Assembly (NCBI GenBank): GCA_011372825.1
Contig: DSAK01000095.1
Span: 1-5,227, forward strand
Origin: Campylobacterota bacterium
GTDB taxonomy: Bacteria > Campylobacterota > Campylobacteria > Campylobacterales > Sulfurovaceae
Direction of reading: 5' to 3'
Length of the DNA: 5,227 nucleotides
Notes under the pieces: model-generated
Seen by the model: only the letters and a program-made list of their open reading frames with translations
Told to the model about the DNA's origin: nothing
The model's database searches: none
Shown here: positions 1 to 5,227 of the stretch, piece after piece
Position numbering within the stretch: position 1 is the stretch's first letter
Layout: every line of letters starts with the position of its first letter
Position numbers and translations under genes: made by a program

Positions 1-19
1 ATTTATAGGGTATGATACC
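1..19 (-). promoter_or_regulatory. Palindrome next to a -10-like TATAAAT, downstream of sqr
   Basis: On the minus strand the perfect palindrome GGTAT-C-ATACC (9-19) is followed, after one base, by TATAAAT (1-7). This resembles an operator abutting a -10 box for a gene beyond the left edge. It is not a good terminator for sqr, because its T-run lies before the hairpin instead of after it and the stem is very short. The rest of the 41 nt after the sqr stop holds nothing else I can name. Confidence 0.25.
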
Positions 20-41
20 AAAAAAATATAAAATCATTTTT

Positions 42-1523
42 TTATGCTCTACCTGAAAGCATTCCGTATTGTGTCATAGGCTTGAGCATATAAGCTTTCA
101 GCAACCACATTAGCCATCTCTCTTTTGTAGGATCTAGCGGGAATGATGGAGCAGTAACTGGTGGTTGTCCATCTGGACCCCACTTGAATTCTGCCAACAT
201 CACTTTGCCAATATCTGTAATCACAGGACAAACTGTATATCCATTGTATTTTGCTTTTAGCTCTTTGCCTTCCATTAATGAAATGAGGTTTTCAACCACA
301 ACTGCATATTGTTTTCTAGCACTTCCTCCTGATTTCCCTAAAGGCACACCAATCACATCTCCCACAGCAAAAATATTTGGATATTTTACATGTTGAAGTG
401 TCTCTTTATTGACAGGAACCCAGCCTTTATCTGAACCTATTGGTGAAGATGCTACCACATCTGGAGCTTTTTGAGGTGGTATGATATGACAAAAATCGTA
501 TGGTGCTTCAACTTTTTCTGTTTTGGTAACCATCATATACTCTTTTAAATCTTCATCCCATTCACCCTTTTCTTGCCAATGTTTTTCGAAAATTACAAGT
601 TTGTTTGCTCTATCAATTTCTACAAATTTATGTGAGAAATGTGTATTTACACCTCTTGTTTTCATTTGCTCTTTGATAGCTTCATGGTACTCTGGAACAC
701 TAAAAAGTTTTCCACGATTTGTAAAAAAGTCTAAAGTAGCATTTTCTCTAGCTTTTGCATCGTGCAATCTTCTATTGGTGAGATTAACTATTTTTTTCTG
801 AGCTCCACCACATTTAAATGGTGTATGTGGCTCTGGAAATACTGCTTTTACTTTACTTCCGCTACTTGCTTTTGAAACAAACTCTTGCATCTGTGTCCAA
901 GTATCAACTGCACCATCGCCAAAATAGATAGAACACAATCCATCCTTACCTAATATTTTTCTAGCTCTAGCTCCATCATTTGAATCTGCGCTAAAAACAT
1001 CTCCTACCTCTTCAAGACCTTTAATCGCACCAAAATCTAAAACAAGTCCTGTTGCAACAACCATATAATCATAACTGATTGTTTGGCCTTTTGAAGTTTT
1101 TACTTTGTTACTCTTAGGATCAAACTCGACTACTTTATCTTGTATCCAAGTTACACCACTTGGGATAAATTTTTCTGTCTCATAAGTAATGTCATCTTTT
1201 GTCCACAATCCTGAGCCAACCAATGTATATCCCGGTTGGTACGATGTAGATTGTGGATTTGGCTCAATTATAGTAATATCAGGGTTCTTTAATGCACGAT
1301 TAAGTTTCGCAGCCGTTGCAATACCTGATAATCCTCCACCAACAATTACAATTTTGCCTGTTGCTTTGCTACTAGCTTTCGCAGGAGTGGCTGCACCACT
1401 TCCCATCATCATCGTAGCACCACCAAGCCCTAATATTTTCATGGCATCACGTCTTGAAATACCCTCTTGTTTTAAAATGGCATCGATTTGCTCCATGCTT
1501 TCATTAAAATCTTTGTTATCCAA
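42..1523 (-). CDS. sqr: Sulfide:quinone oxidoreductase, type II-like, with Tat signal peptide
   Basis: This 493-residue flavoprotein should oxidise sulfide to polysulfide or sulfur and pass electrons to the membrane quinone pool. Residues 1-50 look like a Tat signal: S-R-R-D-A-M-K at 23-29, a small hydrophobic stretch, then an AKA cleavage site at 48-50, so the enzyme probably works on the periplasmic face. The FAD-binding VGGGLSG is at 61-67, VATG at 156-159, and the second FAD motif AVGD at 386-389. The two redox cysteines fit C238 (PFKCGGAQKK) and C432 (GYTVCPVITD). These contexts, YQPGYTLVG (95-103) and the ETLQH..YPN segment (374-383) resemble the SQOR/type II group. A hydrophobic stretch at 469-478 could anchor it to the membrane. 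C197 and C345 are additional. The start is TTG: an in-frame TAA lies two codons upstream and AAGGAG is 6 nt away. FccB (flavocytochrome c) is the main alternative, but the C-terminal half fits SQR better. Confidence 0.9.
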   Translation of the reverse strand: MDNKDFNESMEQIDAILKQEGISRRDAMKILGLGGATMMMGSGAATPAKASSKATGKIVIVGGGLSGIATAAKLNRALKNPDITIIEPNPQSTSYQPGYTLVGSGLWTKDDITYETEKFIPSGVTWIQDKVVEFDPKSNKVKTSKGQTISYDYMVVATGLVLDFGAIKGLEEVGDVFSADSNDGARARKILGKDGLCSIYFGDGAVDTWTQMQEFVSKASSGSKVKAVFPEPHTPFKCGGAQKKIVNLTNRRLHDAKARENATLDFFTNRGKLFSVPEYHEAIKEQMKTRGVNTHFSHKFVEIDRANKLVIFEKHWQEKGEWDEDLKEYMMVTKTEKVEAPYDFCHIIPPQKAPDVVASSPIGSDKGWVPVNKETLQHVKYPNIFAVGDVIGVPLGKSGGSARKQYAVVVENLISLMEGKELKAKYNGYTVCPVITDIGKVMLAEFKWGPDGQPPVTAPSFPLDPTKERWLMWLLKAYMLKPMTQYGMLSGRA

Positions 1524-1529
1524 AGCTTA

Positions 1530-1535
1530 CTCCTT
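1530..1535 (-). promoter_or_regulatory. Shine-Dalgarno deciding the TTG start of sqr
   Basis: On the minus strand this reads AAGGAG, followed by TAAGCT and then TTG. The 6-nt spacing is good for translation initiation. An in-frame TAA overlaps the spacer, so the reading frame cannot start further upstream. The first in-frame ATG (codon 10, at 1494-1496) lies too far from this site to use it, which supports the TTG. Confidence 0.8.
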
Positions 1536-1556
1536 GAAATGATATGTTTCAACTCT

Positions 1557-1562
1557 ATTGTA
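1557..1562 (-). promoter_or_regulatory. Putative -10 box of an sqr promoter
   Basis: On the minus strand this reads TACAAT, a one-mismatch sigma-70 -10 hexamer. It lies about 33 nt upstream of the sqr start codon, which would give a leader of roughly 25 nt containing the Shine-Dalgarno. No good -35 hexamer is visible at 17 nt. The upstream DNA is AT-rich, as in Campylobacterota promoters, which often lack a conserved -35 box. The 92-nt gap to recJ, compared with 2 and 13 nt between the other genes, also favours a separate promoter. This is prediction only. Confidence 0.45.
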
Positions 1563-1586
1563 CCTAATTTTTTACATATTTAAGCT

Positions 1587-1610
1587 ATTATTTGTAAATT
1601 TATAAATAAT
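1587..1610. repeat. AT-only inverted repeat in the recJ-sqr gap
   Basis: Perfect 7-bp arms, ATTATTT (1587-1593) and AAATAAT (1604-1610), flank a 10-nt spacer. The repeat begins just after the recJ stop codon and is centred about 40 nt upstream of the putative sqr -10 box. It could be an operator or a weak hairpin. It has no GC pairs in the stem and no U-tract placed for a terminator, so a chance origin in AT-rich DNA is likely. Confidence 0.25.
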
Positions 1611-1615
1611 TTAAG

Positions 1616-3199
1616 TTAACTATTTGTTATATAAATATTTTCTATAAGTAGTTGTAATTTTGTAACGCCTCTAAAATTATTTTCTTTGATTTGGCATGTC
1701 AAATCAACTTCTTGATTTACTTTAAATTTCTCTTTTGCCCTAAAGTGTATTGCTTCATATTGGATATCCCCTTGTTTTAAAAGATAACGGATATGCTCTC
1801 CCCCTCCTAGCTCTCTTGCATGGACTATTTGGATATTTTTTATCTTAAATGTTGGGGTTAAATTACCCTCTCCGTATGGTTCATACCTTTTTATAACTTC
1901 AATAAGTGAGGAGTTTATAGATTCAAAAGGGAGTAGGCCAACTATCTTTTGAATTGGTTTATAATCATCACATTTAACAAATGAGTATTTAAGCTTCTTT
2001 GTAAAAAAAACAAGTTTTTCTCTTTCAAGAGATAGTCCAATAGCAGCACGGTGTCCACCAAAAGTTTTTAAACATGAAGAAACTTCCACAAGGCTCTTGT
2101 GTAAATCACAATCTCCATAGCTTCTACCACTTCCTTTGAGAAGTTTGTCGTTTAAAGTCGTTAAAACGATAACTGGTTTTTTTAGTTGCTCTGCAACTCT
2201 AGCCGCAACTATCCCTAAAACTCCCTCATGCCAATCTTTGCCCACACATACAAGTATAGAGTCATCAGGATTGGCGATAGACTTTAGGGCTTCTTTTGTT
2301 GTCTCTTGTTCTATTGTTTTTCGCAGTGTATTATAACTTACTAAATTTTCAAATTTTTCTCTTGCTTCTTGCAATGTTTGACTTCGTAAAAACTCTACAG
2401 CTTTAGTTGCATCAGCAATTCTCCCGGCGCTATTAAGTAGCGGTGCAATCCAAAAAGCGATATCTTCTGAAGTGAAGTTCAATCTATGCTCTCGTAGAAG
2501 CTCAATTGCTTTTGATTGGTCTTTTAAAAGCTCTCTTAGCCCAGCTATTACCATCGCTCTATTGATCCCTACAAGTGGCATTATATCAGCAACTATTGCT
2601 AATGATACTAGACCCAATAGAGATTTTAAATCAACACTAACTCCAAGGATATTTTTAAGAGATGCTATCAGATACCATGCTACTTGTGCACCACAAATCT
2701 CAGCAAAAGGAAAATTACAATCATTTTGTTTGGGATTGATAATCGCATATGCATCTGGAAGATTTTTTGCAGGCGTGTGGTGGTCAGTAATTATCAAATC
2801 GATACTATTATCATTACACCATTTTGCAACCTCAAAAGCACCGATACCATTATCTACTGTGATTATCAAATCAGCTCCATGAAGCTTATCGACAAGCGCC
2901 ATAGAAAGACCATATCCATGAGTGAAGCGATTGGGTATAATCCACTTAAATTTATCATATTTTATGGTCTCAAAAAACAAGATCATTAAAGTCGTCGATA
3001 TAACACCATCGACATCATAGTCACCAACTAGAAAAATATTTTGTTTTTCTAAGATGGCTTGTTTGATACGCAAAGAGCTTTTTTGCATATCTTTGAAGTG
3101 TTCATAAGATGGTAAATCTTGAAGTTTAAAATCTATATTTTCAAACCTTTTTGACAAGATTTCATCTAAAATCTCAAAATCTATTAGTGGTAACATCAT
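1616..3199 (-). CDS. recJ: Single-stranded-DNA-specific 5'-3' exonuclease RecJ
   Basis: RecJ degrades single-stranded DNA 5' to 3' in recombination, mismatch and fork repair in the cytoplasm. At 527 residues it is slightly shorter than E. coli RecJ but has every expected part. The DHH phosphoesterase core shows GDYDVDG at 59-65, TVDNG at 114-118, TDHH at 138-141, VADIMPL at 203-209 and LNSAGRI at 255-261. These carry the metal-binding Asp and His residues. The DHHA1 domain follows, with HEGVLGI at 324-330, GSGRS at 356-360 and GGHRAAIG at 381-388. A C-terminal OB-like domain has PYGEGN at 441-446 and a final LQLLIENI strand. No key residue is missing. The ATG starts 2 nt after the pyrG stop and is followed at once by a second ATG. 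No clear Shine-Dalgarno precedes it, so translation is probably coupled to pyrG. Confidence 0.96.
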   Translation of the reverse strand: MMLPLIDFEILDEILSKRFENIDFKLQDLPSYEHFKDMQKSSLRIKQAILEKQNIFLVGDYDVDGVISTTLMILFFETIKYDKFKWIIPNRFTHGYGLSMALVDKLHGADLIITVDNGIGAFEVAKWCNDNSIDLIITDHHTPAKNLPDAYAIINPKQNDCNFPFAEICGAQVAWYLIASLKNILGVSVDLKSLLGLVSLAIVADIMPLVGINRAMVIAGLRELLKDQSKAIELLREHRLNFTSEDIAFWIAPLLNSAGRIADATKAVEFLRSQTLQEAREKFENLVSYNTLRKTIEQETTKEALKSIANPDDSILVCVGKDWHEGVLGIVAARVAEQLKKPVIVLTTLNDKLLKGSGRSYGDCDLHKSLVEVSSCLKTFGGHRAAIGLSLEREKLVFFTKKLKYSFVKCDDYKPIQKIVGLLPFESINSSLIEVIKRYEPYGEGNLTPTFKIKNIQIVHARELGGGEHIRYLLKQGDIQYEAIHFRAKEKFKVNQEVDLTCQIKENNFRGVTKLQLLIENIYITNS

Positions 3200-3201
3200 G
3201 C

Positions 3202-4836
3202 CTATTGTTTAAATCTAATAGAAGCATCAACGAAACTTAAAATTGTTGGATTTGGATTTTGTAATCTTGAAGTAAATTCAGGATGGAATTGTACACCTAA
3301 AAACCATGGATGATCAACGACTTCAACCGCCTCAATCAATCCATTGGACTCACCTGTGATAACCATCCCATTTGCCTCTAAAGTCTCTCTATAAGCAGGG
3401 TTTGCTTCGTAGCGGTGACGGTGTCTTTCAAAAATGATACTTGCCCCATAGGCTTCTCTTAAATGTGAGTTTTCTTTTGTTTCACACTCATATTCACCCA
3501 AACGCAAAGTTCCTCCTAAAGGGGAAGTTGTAGTACGAATCTGTTTGGAGCCATTAGTATCTATAAATTCATCAATTAGATAAATCATAGGATTTTTTGT
3601 ATTTTTATCAAACTCTATAGAGTTTGCATCTTTTAATCCCAAGACATTTCTACCAAACTCTACAATAGCTAGTTGCATCCCAAGACAAATTCCCAAAAAT
3701 GGGATTTTTTTTGTTCTAGCATAACCAATAGCTTCTATTTTTCCTTCTATACCTCTCTTTCCAAAACCGCCAGGGACCAAAATACCATCACAATCTTTGA
3801 GATATTTCTCAGCCCCTTCTTCTTCTAATTTTTCACTATCGACCCATTTGATAGAGACTCTACTATCGAGATTTGCACCAGCATGAACGAGTGCTTCGGT
3901 GAGAGATTTGTATGATTCTTTTAGGTCAAGGTATTTACCAACAAAAGCTATCTTAACCTCATTTGATGGCATGATGATTTTATTAACTAAGTTTATCCAT
4001 TGATCCATATTTGGTTTTATTTCATCTAACTCCAATTGTTCTGCAATAGGTTTTAAGATATCTTGAGCCATAAAATTGAGTGGAACTTGATAAATTGTAG
4101 AGGCATCAATTGCGTCAATTACACTATCTTCATCCACATCGCAACTATAGGCAATTTTTCTCTTAAGATCTTTTGGTACAGGTTGTTCTGCACGAAGAAT
4201 TAACATATGTGGAGCGATACCTATGCGGCGTAACTCTTGAACAGAGTGCTGTGTTGGTTTTGTTTTTAATTCACCTGCAGCTTTTATATATGGCAGTAGT
4301 GTTACATGGATATTCATAACCCTTTTTTTACCAAGTTCGTGTTTGATTTGTCTTATAGTTTCTAAAAATGGTAAACCCTCGATATCACCTGTAGTTCCGC
4401 CAAGTTCTACTAGTAAAATATCTTTTTTTTGACCTGCTAAAAAAATTCTTTCTTTAATTTCATTGACTATATGTGGGACAACTTGGATAGTTTTACCAAG
4501 ATATTTACCCATCCTCTCATTTTCAATGACAGTTTTATAAACTTGACCTGTTGTAAAGTTGTTGTCTTGAGTTAAAGATGTATCAATAAATCTCTCATAA
4601 TGACCTAAATCCAAATCTGTTTCTGCACCATCTTTAGTTACAAAAACTTCACCATGCTCAAGTGGACTCATTGTACCTGGGTCAACATTGATATATGGAT
4701 CTAACTTTAAAATCCCTATACGAAATCCTGCATGTTTAAGTAGTGTTGCTATACTAGCAGCACTTATCCCTTTACCTAATGAGCTTAAAACACCCCCTGT
4801 GATAAAGATAAATTTTGTTTCATTTGTTGGCAACAT
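3202..4836 (-). CDS. pyrG: CTP synthase (glutamine-hydrolysing)
   Basis: PyrG makes CTP from UTP, ATP and glutamine, the last step of de novo pyrimidine nucleotide synthesis. From the chosen ATG it has 544 residues, almost the same as E. coli (545). The N-terminal synthase domain has the P-loop GGVLSSLGKG (14-23, K22), K44, the DLDLGHYERF segment (74-83) with metal ligand D76, and E144 in VELGGTTGDIEG. The C-terminal glutamine amidotransferase domain has VPGGFGKRG (354-362), nucleophile C384 in FLGICLGMQ, RHRHRY (471-476), and the H518/E520 pair in VQFHPEF. All catalytic residues are present. The frame is open up to a TTG at 4858-4860 that would overlap dnaN by 11 nt, but family members begin close to the P-loop. 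The ATG at 4834-4836, or the TTG directly before it (4837-4839), fits the AAGGA site better. It sits between dnaN and recJ in an apparent operon. Confidence 0.97.
   Translation of the reverse strand: MLPTNETKFIFITGGVLSSLGKGISAASIATLLKHAGFRIGILKLDPYINVDPGTMSPLEHGEVFVTKDGAETDLDLGHYERFIDTSLTQDNNFTTGQVYKTVIENERMGKYLGKTIQVVPHIVNEIKERIFLAGQKKDILLVELGGTTGDIEGLPFLETIRQIKHELGKKRVMNIHVTLLPYIKAAGELKTKPTQHSVQELRRIGIAPHMLILRAEQPVPKDLKRKIAYSCDVDEDSVIDAIDASTIYQVPLNFMAQDILKPIAEQLELDEIKPNMDQWINLVNKIIMPSNEVKIAFVGKYLDLKESYKSLTEALVHAGANLDSRVSIKWVDSEKLEEEGAEKYLKDCDGILVPGGFGKRGIEGKIEAIGYARTKKIPFLGICLGMQLAIVEFGRNVLGLKDANSIEFDKNTKNPMIYLIDEFIDTNGSKQIRTTTSPLGGTLRLGEYECETKENSHLREAYGASIIFERHRHRYEANPAYRETLEANGMVITGESNGLIEAVEVVDHPWFLGVQFHPEFTSRLQNPNPTILSFVDASIRFKQ
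3691..3712 (+). terminator. Terminator-like hairpin antisense to pyrG
   Basis: On the plus strand, TCCCA-AAAA-TGGGA (3691-3704) is followed directly by eight T (3705-3712). This is the shape of a short intrinsic terminator acting on transcripts antisense to pyrG. It lies inside codons for the conserved residues just before the PyrG nucleophile cysteine, so it may simply result from Lys-Lys-Ile-Pro-Phe-Leu-Gly codons in AT-rich DNA. The stem is only 5 bp, so function is uncertain. Confidence 0.25.
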
Positions 4837-4845
4837 CAAGTTATA

Positions 4846-4852
4846 TTCCTTA
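4846..4852 (-). promoter_or_regulatory. pyrG Shine-Dalgarno overlapping the dnaN stop codon
   Basis: On the minus strand this reads TAAGGAA; its TAA is the dnaN stop codon. AAGGA lies 7 nt before the TTG at 4837-4839 and 10 nt before the ATG at 4834-4836, so either could be the pyrG start. Ribosomes ending dnaN would stop on top of this site, which suggests translational coupling of the two genes. Confidence 0.65.
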
Positions 4853-5227
4853 CAATACAATCGGCATGATAATAGTCATAAAATTACCCTCTTTTACCAT
4901 AAATGGTAAATTAGGTTCATTAAATTTCATTTCAAAACTCTCTGTGTCTGTTTGGAAAATAAAATCCAAAAGATATTTACTATTACAATTAATCTCAAAT
5001 TGTTCATTTAGACCTGTAGATAATTCTAATTCGGTTTTTGCTTCGACATTATCATTACTAAGTGAATTAAATATGATTACATTAGGAAGGAGTGTAATTT
5101 TAATCTCTTGAGAAATAGTTGTAATCATTTTGATAGCATCTGACATCTCTTTTTTAGGGAGTGTTATATTGTGTTTGATTGTTTGTGGAATGATGCGTGC
5201 ATAATCTGGAAATTTACCATTGATAAG
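4850..5227 (-). CDS. dnaN: DNA polymerase III beta sliding clamp, C-terminal part
   Basis: This is the last 125 codons of a gene whose 5' end lies beyond the right edge. The protein forms the ring that tethers the replicative polymerase and repair proteins to DNA. The frame stays open from the ATG at 5144-5146 to the window end. That upstream part encodes INGKFPDYARIIPQ (visible residues 2-15), which matches the VDGRFPDYRRVLP segment of E. coli DnaN at the domain II/III junction. The partner-binding-pocket residues Pro and Arg (visible P7 and R11) are kept. The rest fits clamp domain III, with an EAKTELEL segment, a YLLDFIF helix and the terminal IIMPIVL. This C-terminus resembles Campylobacterota DnaN as I remember it, so it looks like an ordinary clamp rather than a divergent paralogue. 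The ATG at 5144-5146 is internal, not the real start. The neighbour is pyrG, 13 nt downstream; gyrB is the usual neighbour in this phylum. Confidence 0.93.
   Translation of the reverse strand, partial: LINGKFPDYARIIPQTIKHNITLPKKEMSDAIKMITTISQEIKITLLPNVIIFNSLSNDNVEAKTELELSTGLNEQFEINCNSKYLLDFIFQTDTESFEMKFNEPNLPFMVKEGNFMTIIMPIVL

Noticed and set aside
1189..1542. 117-codon plus-strand open frame opposite the sqr N-terminus
   Set aside because: Its hydrophobic appearance comes from reading the complement of the Ala/Gly/Met-rich signal and FAD-binding codons. The minus-strand gene explains this DNA fully.
1593..1618. Intrinsic terminator after recJ
   Set aside because: The inverted repeats here contain only AT pairs and no U-tract follows a stable stem, so termination is not supported.
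1616..1650. LQLLIE near the RecJ C-terminus as a beta-clamp-binding motif, suggested by the dnaN neighbour
   Set aside because: It does not fit the QL(S/D)LF pattern, and a similar strand is usual at the end of the RecJ OB-like domain.
2003..2010. A8/T8 homopolymers (2003-2010 in recJ, 3705-3712 and 4423-4430 in pyrG) as phase-variation switches
   Set aside because: Both genes are intact and are housekeeping functions not expected to phase vary. Tracts of eight are unsurprising in such AT-rich DNA.
2472..2989. Two overlapping plus-strand open frames of 136 and 101 codons opposite recJ
   Set aside because: They lie opposite the conserved DHH motifs of recJ, show no recognisable domains and have no good ribosome site that I can see. 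They are shadows of the recJ reading frame.
4850..5146. A complete 98-residue small protein starting at the ATG at 5144-5146
   Set aside because: The frame remains open to the window edge and encodes the conserved FPDY segment of DnaN upstream, so this ATG is internal.

Overview
The window looks like a chromosomal segment from a Campylobacterota (former Epsilonproteobacteria) bacterium, probably a sulfur-oxidising lineage such as the Sulfurimonas, Sulfuricurvum or Arcobacter-like groups. The evidence is strongly AT-rich DNA, a DnaN C-terminus and a PyrG-RecJ gene pair typical of that phylum, and a sulfide:quinone oxidoreductase. I cannot fix the genus from sequence alone.

All four real genes lie on the minus strand, so they are transcribed from right to left. 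Starting at the right edge: 4850 to beyond 5227 is the C-terminal third of dnaN (DNA polymerase III sliding clamp), cut by the window end. 3202-4836 is a full-length pyrG (CTP synthase). 1616-3199 is a full-length recJ (single-strand-specific 5'-3' exonuclease, DHH family). 42-1523 is a full-length sulfide:quinone oxidoreductase with a twin-arginine export signal. The dnaN-pyrG gap is 13 nt, with the dnaN stop codon inside the pyrG ribosome-binding site. The pyrG-recJ gap is 2 nt. These three genes therefore look like one translationally coupled transcript for replication, nucleotide supply and repair.

The recJ-sqr gap is 92 nt. It holds a plausible -10 box, an AT-only inverted repeat and a strong Shine-Dalgarno in front of a TTG start codon. 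The sulfide oxidation gene is therefore probably expressed from its own promoter, although no convincing terminator separates it from recJ and readthrough is possible. The 41 nt after sqr contain no recognisable terminator. They end in a palindrome next to a -10-like TATAAAT that may belong to the next gene outside the window.

There is no sign of mobile elements, CRISPR arrays, RNA genes, defence systems or horizontally acquired cargo, and no stretch over 300 nt lacks a gene. I did not find an undescribed system. The points worth a second look are the exported type II-like SQR, the pyrG neighbour of dnaN (gyrB is usual), the start-codon choices for sqr and pyrG, and a terminator-like hairpin on the antisense strand of pyrG.
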